From Corynebacterium suicordis DSM 45110 (GTDB lineage Bacteria; Actinomycetota; Actinomycetes; Mycobacteriales; Mycobacteriaceae): 64,000 nucleotides of DNA. Positions 46,101 through 56,551 of the stretch are shown one piece after another; positions within the stretch are counted from its first letter, which is position 1; each line of letters starts with the position of its first letter. Position numbers and translations under genes: made by a program. The notes below the pieces were generated by a model. The model saw only the letters and a program-made list of their open reading frames with translations. It was not told the origin of the DNA and did not search any database. The DNA is taken from the NCBI RefSeq assembly GCF_015351405.1, contig NZ_JADKMY010000001.1, positions 248,001 to 312,000 on the forward strand. Direction: 5' to 3'.

Positions 46101-47332
46101 ATTTTTTCTCGACGCCCACCTCGGGCCAGCACCGCGACCTGCAGGGCTACGCCCACCAGCGGGCCAATCCCCAGGCTCAGCGCGGAGCGCATCTCTGCTG
46201 AGGTATCCACCAGCAGCAGCGCAATGCAGGCGATGGTGGCCACGATCCATCCGGCCACGTAGAGCGTGTGCCTATCCGCAGCCAGTGCTGCAGATCCCGT
46301 GATCATGAGCAGCGCGGTGGAGCCAGAGGCCACGGTGAGTACCGCCAGCGCAGAAGCAGAAACCACCAGCTCTTCTGCGAAGAACAATCCCATGAGCGTC
46401 TGTCCGAGGAAGTAGGCGGCAGCGCCACCGAATGCGGCCACCGCGATGACCGCGAGCATCGGCACCAGGCAGGCGCGCAATACGTTGTCGCGGTGCTTCG
46501 TGAAGTGAACGATCAGCGCAGGCTGAAAGCGCTGCATGGGTACCAGGATGGGCGCGCGGGTCAAGGTCACTGCGGTGATGGTGGCCGCCAGGGCGCCGGC
46601 GGCCACGTCTGCATCCGAGGTGAAGCGCAGCAACACGGGGAAACCGGTGATGATCATCGCGTTCGCACCGCTGGCCACCATCGCCTTCAGGCAGCGATTC
46701 ACGAACGCTGCAGAACCCACATCAGCCTTCTCGGAGAGCAGCGCGCGGGTGCCGGGAGAAATCAGCAGGAAGAGCAACCAGGTGGCCGCGCCAATGACCG
46801 TGACCAGCAGGAACGCCAGCAGCTGCCATCCCATCAGCCAGGCCCACACCGCCAAGGCCAGGCGGATCAGCGAATCGAACGCGATGAGCCAGGCGAAGAT
46901 GGTCCACTGGCTGGCAGCAGAGATGAGCCCGCACACCGTGGCCTGAAAGGCATAGGCCACCAATCCCACCACCATGAGCACCGAGCCCCAGATCTGCAGA
47001 TCCGGGCTGACCACCGGCGCCCACCACGGGGCGGTCGCCGCAGCCAAGAGCCCGGAGACCACGGCAAAACCCGAGGTGAGGCGGAAAGGGGCAGCTGGCT
47101 TAACGGGGGCGTCAGGAGCAGATTCGAGGAACCCCGCGCCAGAGCGGCGCGCTGTGACCGCCCGGGCAGTCTCCTGCAAGAGGCCATCCAGCAATCCGGC
47201 CAGAGCGAAGAACAGGCCCCAATAGACCATGAAGTCTTCGTAGGCCGAGGCGCTGAGCCCCCGCGCTGCCACGAGGATCACTGCGTATCCAGCGATCGCC
47301 ACCGCAATGGTGGCCAAGGAAAGCGCGCGCAT
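46097..47332 (-). CDS. polytopic membrane protein, polysaccharide-exporter/flippase-like
   Basis: 411 aa, about 12 membrane segments in pairs, with DFMVYWGLFFALAGLLDGLLQETARAV near the N-terminus. General layout of MOP-superfamily (Wzx/MATE-like) lipid-linked-sugar flippases; no specific motif identifies the substrate. ATG at 47332; its start is 15 bp after the stop of the upstream M1 peptidase gene on the same strand, so co-transcribed. Confidence 0.7.
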   Translation of the reverse strand: MRALSLATIAVAIAGYAVILVAARGLSASAYEDFMVYWGLFFALAGLLDGLLQETARAVTARRSGAGFLESAPDAPVKPAAPFRLTSGFAVVSGLLAAATAPWWAPVVSPDLQIWGSVLMVVGLVAYAFQATVCGLISAASQWTIFAWLIAFDSLIRLALAVWAWLMGWQLLAFLLVTVIGAATWLLFLLISPGTRALLSEKADVGSAAFVNRCLKAMVASGANAMIITGFPVLLRFTSDADVAAGALAATITAVTLTRAPILVPMQRFQPALIVHFTKHRDNVLRACLVPMLAVIAVAAFGGAAAYFLGQTLMGLFFAEELVVSASALAVLTVASGSTALLMITGSAALAADRHTLYVAGWIVATIACIALLLVDTSAEMRSALSLGIGPLVGVALQVAVLARGGRREKI

Positions 47333-47347
47333 GGATCAGAGAACTAC

Positions 47348-48889
47348 CTATTCATCCTCGACGCTAGTACCCGCAGGCAAAGCCGCGCAGTCCGCATCGG
47401 TGAGGTAGACGGGTGCCGAATCGGCAGAACCGTTGGTTTCCCGGCCCGGGAAGGGCAGAGGAAATTCGGGGAGCTCGGGTGAACGGAGCCAGGCGTCGAA
47501 AAAGGAAGAAACCTCGCGCGCAGCTTCCGTTGAATCAAGGCAGAAACGGTGCTCCACGAGGGTCGCGGCCACCAAGTTTTCCAGGTCGCTGGTTTCCACC
47601 AGGCCCATCTTGTGGGAGGTGGTCCACTTTTCCAGCATGGGGAAGAAGGCCACATCACCCAGCCACATGCGCAGGGCATGGACCGTCAGGGCGCCGCGCT
47701 TGTACACGCGATCATCGAACATCTTCGCAGCTCCTGGCTCTGCAAGCAGCATGTCCTGCGGCTTTTGCAGCAACTTGCGGTAGTGCACCCACGCGTGGTG
47801 GGCGGCCGGGATTTCGCGGGAATGCTCGAACCAGAGCCACTCCGCGTAACAGGCAAAGCCCTCGTTGAGCCAGATATCGCGCCACTCCACCAGGCCGACC
47901 GAATTGCCGAACCACTGATGGGAAAGCTCATGGGCGATCAACCGCTCCCACGTGCCCTTGCCATCGCAATGGTTGCAGCCAAACATGCTCTTGGCCTGGG
48001 CTTCAAGGGGGATCTCCAGCCTCTCGGGGGCGATCACCACCTCGTAGCTGGGGAAGGGATAAGGCCCGAACATCTGGCTGTAGATCTCCACCATCTCAGT
48101 CTGATTGTGGAAATCCTGATGGAAGCGCTCCCGCACCTGGCGGGCCTGAGGCGTGCCATTGGGCAGCCACGCGCCCACGGGGACTTTCTTTTTGCCCACC
48201 TTCGCCGGGCGCAGAACCTCATGGCGGAACGGGCCCACGTACATCGCGGCCAGGTAGGTGGACATGGGGTAATCCACCACATACTCGCGAGTGGTCTTGG
48301 CCCGGGCAGAGGTCTCCTCAACGAGGTCACCGGTTGCCACCGCGACAATATCCCGGTGCGTGGACACGCGGATGCGATAGGTGGCTTTCTCATCAGGGGT
48401 GTCGTCGCAGGGGAACCAGCTGGGAGCGCCATTGGGCTGACCAGCCACGAGAGCACCTTCGTTGGTCTCCTCCCAACCCACGGATCCCCACGGGGAGCGC
48501 AGAGGATGAGGCTTGCCGGAATAGCGGATGGCGATCTCGAAGGAAAGATCCGCGGGCAGCTCATTGGCGAAGGTGAGGCGCAGCTTGTTGTTGCTCTGGG
48601 CATAGCGGCGCAACTCGAGGAGTTCTGGCTGCGCGGCGGACAAGCCGTGGCCGGTGAGTTTCACGGAAGCCACGCGCAGGGTGTGGGCCAGATCCAGGGT
48701 GAGGGTCTTGAGCTCCCGGTAGTTCTCCACCGTCAGCGTGGCCGTGGCGTTCAGAAAATTAGGCCCCGCGTTGTAATCCATATCCAGGAAATAAGAATGG
48801 ATGTGGAATCCCAAGTTGTAATCCACGCCCGTGTACGGGTCGCGGGCTCCATCGATTGGGCTAACGCGTAAAGGCCTAGAGGTAGTCAC
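47348..48889 (-). CDS. M1 family metallopeptidase
   Basis: 513 aa, shorter than PepN (about 850). N-terminal beta domain, then the catalytic domain with IAHELSHQWFGNSV and the third zinc ligand in LNEGFACYAEWLW; substrate motif appears as PNGAPSWFPCDD. No signal peptide, so a cytoplasmic aminopeptidase is likely. GTG start at 48889. Confidence 0.92.
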   Translation of the reverse strand: MTTSRPLRVSPIDGARDPYTGVDYNLGFHIHSYFLDMDYNAGPNFLNATATLTVENYRELKTLTLDLAHTLRVASVKLTGHGLSAAQPELLELRRYAQSNNKLRLTFANELPADLSFEIAIRYSGKPHPLRSPWGSVGWEETNEGALVAGQPNGAPSWFPCDDTPDEKATYRIRVSTHRDIVAVATGDLVEETSARAKTTREYVVDYPMSTYLAAMYVGPFRHEVLRPAKVGKKKVPVGAWLPNGTPQARQVRERFHQDFHNQTEMVEIYSQMFGPYPFPSYEVVIAPERLEIPLEAQAKSMFGCNHCDGKGTWERLIAHELSHQWFGNSVGLVEWRDIWLNEGFACYAEWLWFEHSREIPAAHHAWVHYRKLLQKPQDMLLAEPGAAKMFDDRVYKRGALTVHALRMWLGDVAFFPMLEKWTTSHKMGLVETSDLENLVAATLVEHRFCLDSTEAAREVSSFFDAWLRSPELPEFPLPFPGRETNGSADSAPVYLTDADCAALPAGTSVEDE

Positions 48890-48913
48890 ACAAGCACCCT
48901 ACTCGTTGGGTAT

Positions 48914-48949
48914 AAAAAAAGAGAATAACCAGCCATTTGGCGGTTATTC
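48914..48949 (-). terminator. terminator of the mycolyltransferase gene
   Basis: GAATAACC (48923-48930) pairs with GGTTATTC (48942-48949), with an inner GCC/GGC; on the minus strand followed by seven T (48920-48914). Confidence 0.75.
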
Positions 48950-49009
48950 CCTGGTTTTCCCGCCGGGTGAGGCGGGGTGTTGGCTAGTTGCCCTGATTAA
49001 TTGCTCCGT

Positions 49010-50296
49010 TCAGTTGCTCAGGGGGAAGAAGTCGGCGATGTCTGCGGCAGAACCGGTGCCACCGTTGGCTGCGTGGTGCAGATCCTGCGCTGGGCCTGGC
49101 TGCTGAGCACCGGTGTTCAGGCCCTTGACCAAAGTGGCCCAGAAATCGCGGGTGTCATCCTGCCAATAGCCCCACTGGTGGGTGCCCTGTGGGCGGAAGT
49201 TGTAGTTCACTGGGATGCCCGCAGCGTTGGTCCGGCCAGCCAGATCCAGGGTGCAGAGGTTAGTGGCGGCCTCAATTGCGCCACCCTCCACGGTCACCTT
49301 GGCGGAACCGACAACGTCGCCGTTGACGCGAGGGGAGTTCAGCAGGTCGTGGCGACCCACGATTCCGGAGCCGTTGGATACGTAGATGTTGGACTGGCCG
49401 CGCAGCTTCTCTGCATTGAGGAGCGCATCATTGTGCAGCGCAGTTGGAGAGTTCAGCGCTCCCCACATCTGACCGAAGTTCGCGCCACCGCGGCCCAGAG
49501 TCAGGTTGATGAAGCTGGAGGTGATGGGGTTGGTGGTGGAGGCACAACCGGAGAAAGAACCGATGGCGGAGTAGAAGCCTGGGTTGTGCTGAGCGTAGAG
49601 CAGGGAGGTGGTGCCGGTCATGGACATGCCGGCCAGTGCGCGGTTGCCATTAGCCTTGATGGCTGGCTCGAGGCCCTGAGGCAGTTCCTGGGTGAGGTAG
49701 GTTTCCCATTTCTGCTTCTGACCTGCTGGGTTGCCTTCCTTATCCACGCCTTCCAGCTGTGGAACGTTCTGCTCCCAATCGGTGTAGTAGGAGTAAGCGC
49801 CAGCCATAGGGATGACGATGTTGGCGCCAATGCCTGGGGAGGTCATCTGGCCGCGAGCCTTCTTCTGGTCATCGCGCTTGCCTTCATTGCCGCCGTAGTA
49901 CTCAATCACGTCGGTCTGAGCCAGCCAGTTTGCGCGGCCTTCTCCACCATCTGCACCGTTGAGCAGGTAGAGGGTAGGCGCGTTATCGCGCTTTGCTGGA
50001 TCCACTGGGCGGATGAGCACCACTGGGATCAGGCGGTTCATGGAAGGGGAGTAGGTGGAAACCTCTTCTACCGCGTATCCAGCCTTCTGGTAGTTCGCGA
50101 CGATGGTGCGCCACTTGGTCTTTTCCAGATCCTGGTGAGGGGTCGCCGTGTTGAGCTGCACCTCAGCCGGGGCAACGGCCGGTGCTGCGGTGGCAGCAGG
50201 CTGGGCGAATGCGACGGGGTTTGCCACGGTGGTGATGGCAAGAGGGGCGACAACTGCAAGTGCTGCAGCGGTGACGCGGAATACGGTGCGCTTCAT
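49010..50296 (-). CDS. corynemycolyltransferase (antigen 85/Cmt family)
   Basis: 428-aa secreted esterase that transfers mycolic acids between trehalose monomycolate, arabinogalactan or proteins. Signal peptide MKRTVFRVTAAALAVVAPLA ending near VAFAQPA. Nucleophile in LAGMSMTGTT, catalytic His in GTHQWGYW; PTLYLLNGADGGEGRANW near the oxyanion hole. Two cysteines (SGCAST, TNLCTL) may form a disulfide. Strong preferred-codon usage suggests abundance. It is the best single evidence of a mycomembrane in this window. Confidence 0.94.
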   Translation of the reverse strand: MKRTVFRVTAAALAVVAPLAITTVANPVAFAQPAATAAPAVAPAEVQLNTATPHQDLEKTKWRTIVANYQKAGYAVEEVSTYSPSMNRLIPVVLIRPVDPAKRDNAPTLYLLNGADGGEGRANWLAQTDVIEYYGGNEGKRDDQKKARGQMTSPGIGANIVIPMAGAYSYYTDWEQNVPQLEGVDKEGNPAGQKQKWETYLTQELPQGLEPAIKANGNRALAGMSMTGTTSLLYAQHNPGFYSAIGSFSGCASTTNPITSSFINLTLGRGGANFGQMWGALNSPTALHNDALLNAEKLRGQSNIYVSNGSGIVGRHDLLNSPRVNGDVVGSAKVTVEGGAIEAATNLCTLDLAGRTNAAGIPVNYNFRPQGTHQWGYWQDDTRDFWATLVKGLNTGAQQPGPAQDLHHAANGGTGSAADIADFFPLSN

Positions 50297-50633
50297 GTGT
50301 GGCTGACCTTCAAGAAATTCGGTTCCGGCACGATTCTTCTTTGAACCAATGCTTTAGTTACCTCTGGAACACTACAGGCTCAACGCAGAAAAAGTAGTGC
50401 CAATTATCAACCTCTTGGCAGCCAACTCCACGGTTTCGCACCGTCCCACCCTCAGGGGCTTCACCTTCGCTGCAGGCGCATCGCTCATTCGCCACTCAGC
50501 CGGGGTTCAGCTGACTGTGAGCAAGTTCATAAAATTATACGCTCCTGGGGGTGCGAAACACCCGGGGTTCTGGGATTATTAATCCGCTTGACCAAGCAAT
50601 CCGTGCTTTTTCTTAGATAGTGAGACACTCCCC
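50297..50633. other. region between mycolyltransferase and 51-aa ORF
   Basis: 337 bases holding the two divergent promoters. TTGACC at 50588-50593 and TAGATA at 50614-50619 could serve the small ORF but are 20 bp apart, longer than ideal. Nothing else seen. Confidence 0.35.
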
Positions 50634-50789
50634 ATGAACGCTGCAGTGCAAGAAACCTACAATTCCTTCCTCCAGGACAACTTCACCATTTCTACCCTGT
50701 CCCCACAGGACATCTTTCGCGATGCCTACCTGGTGGTCGGCGACGTGGTTATGGATGCAATCGTCCTTGCCAGTGCCTTCACCAGCTAA
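50634..50789 (+). CDS. small protein, 51 aa, well-expressed codon usage
   Basis: Begins MNAAVQETYNSFLQDNF and ends VVMDAIVLASAFTS. No cysteine, no signal peptide, acidic, with an amphipathic to hydrophobic C-terminal half. Codons are the preferred set (TTC, ATC, ACC, TCC, GAC) throughout, as in abundant proteins. It lies between the mycolyltransferase and lpd. Size, acidity and lack of a signal recall corynebacterial PorA/PorH pore proteins, but there is no sequence match I can claim. The RBS is weak. Confidence 0.6.
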   Translation: MNAAVQETYNSFLQDNFTISTLSPQDIFRDAYLVVGDVVMDAIVLASAFTS

Positions 50790-50943
50790 AAATCTTTAGC
50801 TAGCTAGCCCTCCGCTCTTCGCACGGTTTTCCGGCAGGTCGCGCCCCACACTGCGAACTGCGCAGCTGCGCGTTCTCTAGGGGAGAGACGCGTAAATGTG
50901 CGGATGGGTACACCGGAGGCAAGACAGCCACGGGTCTAAGGCG

Positions 50944-50949
50944 TATCCT
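50944..50949 (+). promoter_or_regulatory. lpd -10 box (leaderless)
   Basis: TATCCT ending 8 nt before the GTG start of lpd. Confidence 0.55.
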
Positions 50950-50957
50950 TGGACACC

Positions 50958-52382
50958 GTGGCTGAACATTATGATCTAGTAGTACTCGGTGCAGGTCCCG
51001 GTGGATACGTGGCAGCAATCCGCGCATCCCAGCTGGGCCTCAAGACCGCCGTTATCGAGAAGCAGTACTGGGGTGGTGTGTGCCTCAACGTTGGTTGTAT
51101 CCCCTCTAAGGCACTGATCCGAAATGCGGAACTTTCGCACACCATCACTCGCGAGGCCAAGACATTCGGCATCACGGGTGACAACATTTCCATGGACTTC
51201 GGGGTGGCTCACCAGCGCTCCCGCAAGGTCTCTGAGGGCATCGTCAAGGGTGTCCATTACTTGATGAAGAAGAACAAGATCACGGAGATCAACGGCAAGG
51301 GATCCTTCAAGGATGCCAAGACCATTGAGGTTTCCGAGGGTGATGATGAAGGCAAGACCATCACCTTCGATAACTGCATCATCGCTACCGGTTCCGTGGT
51401 TCGTTCCATTCCTGGCGTGGAGCTGGGCGGCAACATCGTCTCCTACGAGGAGCAGATCCTCAACGTGGACAAGCCAAACTCCATGGTCATCATCGGTGCT
51501 GGTGCCATCGGCATGGAGTTCGCCTACGTTCTGGCGAACTTCGGCGTGGACATCACCATCGTCGAGTTCATGGACCGCGTTCTTCCCAATGAGGACAAGG
51601 ACGTGTCCAAGGAGATCACCAAGCACTACAAGAAGCTTGGTGTGAAGCTCAAGACCGGTTACAAGACCACCGAGGTCCGTGACAATGGCGAGGGCAAGGG
51701 CGTTGAGGTGGACATCGAGTCCTCCGATGGCTCCAAGACCGAAACCATCAAGGCTGATCGCGTGATGGTCTCCATCGGCTTCGCCCCTCGCGTGGAGGGC
51801 TTTGGCCTGGAGAACACCGGCGTGAAGCTCACCGAGCGCGGTGCCATCGATATCGATGACCACATGCGCACCAACGTTGATGGCATCTACGCCATCGGCG
51901 ATGTGACCGCGAAGCTCCAGCTGGCTCACGTGGCTGAGGCGCAGGGCGTGGTTGCCGCTGAGGTCATGGCTGGCGAAGAGACCCAGCTGCTCGGCGATTA
52001 CAACAACATGCCGCGCGCCACTTTCTGCTCCCCACAGGTTGCTTCCTTCGGTTACACCGAGGAGCAGGCCAAGAAGCGCGCTGAGGAGCAGAGTCGCGAG
52101 ATCAAGGTCTCCACCTTCCCATTCAGCGCCAACGGCAAGGCTGCCGGCCTGGGTCACGCAGTGGGCTTCGTGAAGCTCATTGCTGATGCGGAGTACGGCG
52201 AGCTCATCGGCGGACACCTGGTTGGTCCAGATGTTTCTGAGCTGCTGCCAGAGCTGACTTTGGCGCAGCGCTTCGACCTCACCGCTGGTGAGATCGGTCG
52301 CAACGTGCACACCCACCCAACGTTGTCCGAGGCGATGAAGGAAGCCGCCGAAGGCATCGAAGGCCACATGATCAACCTGTAG
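50958..52382 (+). CDS. lpd: dihydrolipoamide dehydrogenase
   Basis: 474-aa E3 component of pyruvate and 2-oxoglutarate dehydrogenase complexes. FAD-binding [14 protein letters not shown], redox-active disulfide [18 protein letters not shown]-binding [16 protein letters not shown] motif YAIGDVTAK and C-terminal active-site [17 protein letters not shown] at 50958 (VAEHYDLVV) aligns with the C. glutamicum protein; the TTG at 50949 would lie in the -10 box. Followed by ramB in convergent orientation, as in C. glutamicum. Confidence 0.97.
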   Translation: MAEHYDLVVLGAGPGGYVAAIRASQLGLKTAVIEKQYWGGVCLNVGCIPSKALIRNAELSHTITREAKTFGITGDNISMDFGVAHQRSRKVSEGIVKGVHYLMKKNKITEINGKGSFKDAKTIEVSEGDDEGKTITFDNCIIATGSVVRSIPGVELGGNIVSYEEQILNVDKPNSMVIIGAGAIGMEFAYVLANFGVDITIVEFMDRVLPNEDKDVSKEITKHYKKLGVKLKTGYKTTEVRDNGEGKGVEVDIESSDGSKTETIKADRVMVSIGFAPRVEGFGLENTGVKLTERGAIDIDDHMRTNVDGIYAIGDVTAKLQLAHVAEAQGVVAAEVMAGEETQLLGDYNNMPRATFCSPQVASFGYTEEQAKKRAEEQSREIKVSTFPFSANGKAAGLGHAVGFVKLIADAEYGELIGGHLVGPDVSELLPELTLAQRFDLTAGEIGRNVHTHPTLSEAMKEAAEGIEGHMINL

Positions 52383-52397
52383 CCTTCACTTTTCCCG

Positions 52398-52430
52398 GGT
52401 CGTCCTGCTTCGTGCAGGGCGGCCTTTTTT
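52398..52430 (+). terminator. lpd terminator
   Basis: 11-bp stem GGTCGTCCTGC (52398-52408) / GCAGGGCGGCC (52414-52424), then TTTTTT (52425-52430). Confidence 0.88.
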
Positions 52431-52459
52431 ATTTTTCGACGCCCACCTCTCCAGCCTCC

Positions 52460-53938
52460 TCAGTATGGCGAAATGGTGGAGCTGTGGGCATCCACGGTGA
52501 GCGGGCGGTGGATCGGTGGGAATGCGCGCTGCGGACAGCTATCCCTGGGGCACATCCGGCAGCCCGAGCCGATTGGGGTGGCGGCGCGAGGATCGGAGAG
52601 ATCCAAGCCGTCCGAGTACACGGTGCGGGAAGCATGGCGCAGTTCGCAGCCCAGGCCAATGGCGAACATCTTGCCGGGCTGACCCCACTGGGAGCGATGG
52701 TGATTGACGGTGCGGGCGATCCACAGGTAGGTGCGGCCATCGGGCATCTGTGCCATCTGGCGCATGATCTTGCCCGGGTAGGAGAAGGTCTCATACACGT
52801 TCCACAGCGGGCAGGTGCCGCCGGAATTGGAGAGGTGCAGGCCGGAGGCGGATTGCCGCTTGGACATGTTGCCCGCGCGATCCACGCGCACGAAGGTGAA
52901 CGGGATTCCGCGCAGGCTCGGCCGCTGGAGGGTGGAGAGGCGGTGACAGACGGTTTCATAGCCCACCCCGTAATCGCGCATGAGAAACTCAAGGTCATAG
53001 CGTGATTCTTCGGCCGAGGCGTGGAACAACGCGTAGGGGAGCAGGAGGGCTGCGGCCCAGTACGTGGCCAGTCCGCGGGATGCCAGCGCCTGGGAGCTCT
53101 CCGAGGTGAAATGCCCCAGTTCTACCAAGGAGGAGATGGTATCTCCGGCCTCCAGATAGGCCAGCTCCGTGGCCAGGCGGAAGGCAATCTGGCCCGGGCG
53201 CATTTTGGAGGAGACGAATATCTGCTGGGTGGCGGCGTCGAACTTATGTTGGGTGTCACCCATTTCCGGTGAATAGTTTACGGCGATGCCGTGTTGGCTG
53301 CGCAAGCGTTCCGCGATGATTTCCTCGGTGTGGCGGATCTGCTGGTTGCCCAGCTGCAGGGCGTGTGCCAGCTGCTCGGCCTGCTTATCCAGCACGTCAA
53401 CGTAATTCTGGCGGGAGTAGAAGTAATCGCGCACCTCTTCATGCGGCATGCTGAAGACTTCCGGGCCAGAAGCTCGGCCGAAGAGCTCACCGCGGGGCGT
53501 GATCGAGAGCACCGCCGAGCCCTGGATGCGCTCCTCGGTGGCCAGGGTGAGTTTGTCCGAGACGTTGCGGTAGCGCGAGTGCATGTCCACCATCGCGCGG
53601 GCCACCGCGGGGTGATTGCGCACCAGGGAGGCCAATTCCACCACGTCCAGTGGAGAGGGGCAAATCTCCCGGTCCATCACCACATCCTGCAGTTCGGCCA
53701 GCAAGCGGGTGGAATCTCCGGCGGCAAAGAAGGTGGCGTCCACTCCGAAAGCCTCGGTGATCCGCTCCAAAACCTTGACGGTCAGGGGGCGAACATCGTG
53801 CTCGATCTGATTGACATAGCTCGCGGAAAGCTGCAAGGTCTGGGCCAGCTGAGCCTGCGAAATATCCCGCTCCTTGCGCAATTGGCGCAAGCGAGAACCC
53901 ACGAAAGTGCGCTCGTTGGTGGCTGGCTCGGAATTCAT
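52460..53938 (-). CDS. ramB: acetate-metabolism regulator RamB
   Basis: 492 aa. N-terminal HTH_XRE ([35 protein letters not shown]), a central ImmA/IrrE-like short-chain-fatty-acid-regulator domain, and a C-terminal cysteine-containing segment [16 protein letters not shown]. In C. glutamicum RamB represses aceA, aceB and other acetate genes on glucose. Matching sites occur in the aceA-aceB intergenic region of this window. Its 3' end faces lpd; the pirin gene lies 17 bp upstream on the same strand. Confidence 0.95.
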   Translation of the reverse strand: MNSEPATNERTFVGSRLRQLRKERDISQAQLAQTLQLSASYVNQIEHDVRPLTVKVLERITEAFGVDATFFAAGDSTRLLAELQDVVMDREICPSPLDVVELASLVRNHPAVARAMVDMHSRYRNVSDKLTLATEERIQGSAVLSITPRGELFGRASGPEVFSMPHEEVRDYFYSRQNYVDVLDKQAEQLAHALQLGNQQIRHTEEIIAERLRSQHGIAVNYSPEMGDTQHKFDAATQQIFVSSKMRPGQIAFRLATELAYLEAGDTISSLVELGHFTSESSQALASRGLATYWAAALLLPYALFHASAEESRYDLEFLMRDYGVGYETVCHRLSTLQRPSLRGIPFTFVRVDRAGNMSKRQSASGLHLSNSGGTCPLWNVYETFSYPGKIMRQMAQMPDGRTYLWIARTVNHHRSQWGQPGKMFAIGLGCELRHASRTVYSDGLDLSDPRAATPIGSGCRMCPRDSCPQRAFPPIHRPLTVDAHSSTISPY

Positions 53939-53955
53939 GGGTTACAGACTATCTA

Positions 53956-55002
53956 CTATTCGGGGCGCGCTTGGGGATCAGGGTTCTTGCGGGCCTTAAT
54001 GATCCCGTTGGGGAGCGTGGGCGCGGGCAGCCAACTCATGCCATCCGCATTCTTATCCGGGCCACCATGGCCCACATAACCCTCGACGGTGCCGAACTGC
54101 TCCGTGCGTTCCTGCCACTGCTCGCGGAACTCGGCGATCTCCTCGCTGGTTCGACCCACGAAATTCCACCAGATCACGATCTCCTCGCCGAAGGGCTCAC
54201 CACCGAGGAGCACGGCTCGGGCAGGCTGGTCCGAATCATTGCGCAGGTGGAGAACCTCTGCGCCCACCCCCGTGTAGCCGATTCCCGCGCGGGGAAGGGG
54301 CACGCCTTCGAGGTGAATGGAGCCGGTGTCGAGCAGCAAGCCATGCTCAAAGGAGGGATCGACGGGAAGTTCGATCTCCGCCCCGGGATCCAGGCGAATT
54401 TCCGCACCCAACAGCGGGGTGAATGTGGTGACTTCGCTGGTCGCGCCCGCGAGCGTCCCGAGGAAGACCAACGCAGAGCCGCCCTCCAATTCCGTGACGG
54501 GAGGAACGTAGTGCTCGAAGTTTCGTGGGGCCGAGGAGCGGGTGGAATCCGGGAGGGCAGCCCAGAGCTGCAGGCCGTGGAGCTCGGTGGTCTCCGCGGT
54601 GGAGGTTTCCGAATGGCAGATGCCGGTGCCGGCGGTCATGAGGTTGACCTCACCCGGGCGGACAATCCCGCGGTTTCCACCGGAATCGATGTGTTGGATC
54701 TGACCGGAGAAAAGCCAGCTCACGGTCTGCAATCCGGTGTGCGGGTGCGGGGCCACGTCCATGCCACCGGTGCGGGAGACATCGTCGGGGCCGTAGTGAT
54801 CCGCGAAGCACCACGCACCGATGAGCGAGCGCTTGCGCTGTGGAAGGGTGCGGCGCACATTCATGGCGCGCGGTCCGCCCAGGGGCACCTCGCGGGCGGT
54901 GATGATCTCCACGGGAACGTAGTCTTGGCCAGCGCTTTCCGCATCGGCGCAGCCTGCGCTCTGGCACAACATTTCCGCCGGGTCGGTATCGGTATTGCTC
55001 AT
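53956..55002 (-). CDS. pirin family protein
   Basis: 348-aa bicupin. Metal ligands in PHPHTGLQTV and a further His/Glu in GTGICHSET; C-terminal cupin IVIWWNFVGRTSEEI. Pirins may act as quercetinases or redox-sensing cofactors; role here unknown. Ends 17 bp before ramB, so the two may share transcription. Confidence 0.9.
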   Translation of the reverse strand: MSNTDTDPAEMLCQSAGCADAESAGQDYVPVEIITAREVPLGGPRAMNVRRTLPQRKRSLIGAWCFADHYGPDDVSRTGGMDVAPHPHTGLQTVSWLFSGQIQHIDSGGNRGIVRPGEVNLMTAGTGICHSETSTAETTELHGLQLWAALPDSTRSSAPRNFEHYVPPVTELEGGSALVFLGTLAGATSEVTTFTPLLGAEIRLDPGAEIELPVDPSFEHGLLLDTGSIHLEGVPLPRAGIGYTGVGAEVLHLRNDSDQPARAVLLGGEPFGEEIVIWWNFVGRTSEEIAEFREQWQERTEQFGTVEGYVGHGGPDKNADGMSWLPAPTLPNGIIKARKNPDPQARPE

Positions 55003-55064
55003 CAGCTCATTCTAGCCACTCATCCACTACCGACCGGCTAACTAGGTGGCATATCACCTATAAA

Positions 55065-55102
55065 CACAAAAAAGTAGGACGAGCCCGAAAGCCCGTCCTA
55101 CT
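55065..55102 (-). terminator. aceA terminator
   Basis: AGTAGGACG (55073-55081) pairs with CGTCCTACT (55094-55102); on the minus strand the stem is followed by a T-run (55073-55068). Confidence 0.85.
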
Positions 55103-55195
55103 GTTTGGGCAGTATCCGCTAGGAACCTGCTGTTATCCGGCTGTTGTCTTCATGCTGCGAAGAGCGGTGAAGAGTGAGCCGAGATAAGCAGCGGC

Positions 55196-56491
55196 TTAGT
55201 GGAACTGGCCCTCCTCGGTGGAGCCGCGCAGAGCGGTGGTGGAGGAGTTTGGATCCACGGTGGTAGCAACGCGGTCGAAGTAACCGGCGCCAACCTCGCG
55301 CTGGTGCTTCACAGCGGTGAAGCCGCGCTCGTCGGCAGCCTTGAACTCGCGGTTCTGCAGGTCCACGAATGCAGACATCTGGTTGCGGGCGTAGCCGTAA
55401 GCCAGGTCGAACATGCCGTAGTTGAGGGAGTGGAAGCCAGCCAGGGTGATGAACTGGAACTTGAAGCCCATTGCGCCCAACTCGTTCTGGAACTTGGCGA
55501 TGGTGTCATCGTCCAGGTGTGCAGACCAGTTGAAGGAAGGGGAGCAGTTGTAGGCCAGCAGCTGGTCTGGGAACTCGGAGCGAACGGACTCAGCGAACTT
55601 CTTGGCGAGCTCGAGGTCAGGGGTTCCGGTCTCCATCCAGATGAGGTCGGCGTAAGGAGCGTAAGCCTTCGCACGTGCAATACAAGGCTCGATGCCGTTC
55701 TGCACGTTGTAGAAGCCCTCAGCGGTACGGCCGCCGGTCAGGAATGGCTTGTCGCGATCGTCAACGTCGGAGGTCAGCAGGGTTGCAGCCTCGGCATCGG
55801 TACGAGCGATAACCAGGGTTGGGGTGTTGGCAACGTCAGCAGCCAGGCGAGCAGAGTTCAGGGTACGAACGTGCTGCTGGGTTGGGATCAGAACCTTGCC
55901 ACCAAGGTGTCCACACTTCTTCTCGGAAGCGAGCTGATCTTCCCAGTGGGAGCCAGCGGCGCCGGCCTTGATCATGGCCTTCTGCAGTTCGTAGACGTTC
56001 AGTGCGCCACCGAAGCCGGCTTCGCCGTCGGCCACGATTGGAACAACCCAGTTGTCCACGGAGGTGTCGCCCTCAACGCGAGCGATCTCATCAGCACGCA
56101 TCAGAGCGTTGTTGATGCGCTGCACAACGTTAGGAACGGAGTTTGCTGGGTACAGGGACTGGTCTGGGTAGGTGTGACCGGAGAGGTTTGCATCACCAGC
56201 AACCTGCCAACCGGACAGGTAGACAGCCTTCAGGCCAGCGCGGACCTGCTGCACAGCCTGGTTACCGGTCAGTGCGCCCAGTGCGTTGATGTAAGAATCA
56301 TCGCCCTTGGTGACACCTTCCCAGAGGATTTCAGCGCCACGACGAGCCAGGGTGTTCTCTTCGAGAACGGTGCCCTGCAGCTCCTCAACCTGTGCTGCGG
56401 TGTAATCGCGGGTGACGTTTGCCCAACGTGGGTTTTCGTCCCAATCCTTTTGGATTTCTGCAGCTGTACGTACCTTGCCAGTGTTACTCAT
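55196..56491 (-). CDS. aceA: isocitrate lyase
   Basis: 431-aa glyoxylate-shunt enzyme, isocitrate to glyoxylate plus succinate. Catalytic-loop motif [24 protein letters not shown] and [14 protein letters not shown] are all present. ATG at 56491 (MSNTGKV) corresponds to the C. glutamicum start and has AAGGAAG upstream; a GTG at 56503 would overlap that RBS. Preferred-codon use is strong. Divergent from aceB with 518 bases between, holding RamB- and GlxR-type sites. Confidence 0.97.
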   Translation of the reverse strand: MSNTGKVRTAAEIQKDWDENPRWANVTRDYTAAQVEELQGTVLEENTLARRGAEILWEGVTKGDDSYINALGALTGNQAVQQVRAGLKAVYLSGWQVAGDANLSGHTYPDQSLYPANSVPNVVQRINNALMRADEIARVEGDTSVDNWVVPIVADGEAGFGGALNVYELQKAMIKAGAAGSHWEDQLASEKKCGHLGGKVLIPTQQHVRTLNSARLAADVANTPTLVIARTDAEAATLLTSDVDDRDKPFLTGGRTAEGFYNVQNGIEPCIARAKAYAPYADLIWMETGTPDLELAKKFAESVRSEFPDQLLAYNCSPSFNWSAHLDDDTIAKFQNELGAMGFKFQFITLAGFHSLNYGMFDLAYGYARNQMSAFVDLQNREFKAADERGFTAVKHQREVGAGYFDRVATTVDPNSSTTALRGSTEEGQFH

Positions 56492-56534
56492 CTGGAAATT
56501 CACTTCCTTAAAGAAGAATTTGTGCCTATCAGTT

Positions 56535-56551
56535 CAGTGCGTGATGCACTG
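56535..56551. promoter_or_regulatory. perfect inverted repeat upstream of aceA
   Basis: CAGTGC-GTGAT-GCACTG, 6-bp arms, 44 bases upstream of the aceA start; a second overlapping one, TGCAC-TGTAC-GTGCA, follows (56545-56559). Candidate operator or 5'-leader hairpin; it does not match the RamB, RamA or GlxR motifs. Confidence 0.4.
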
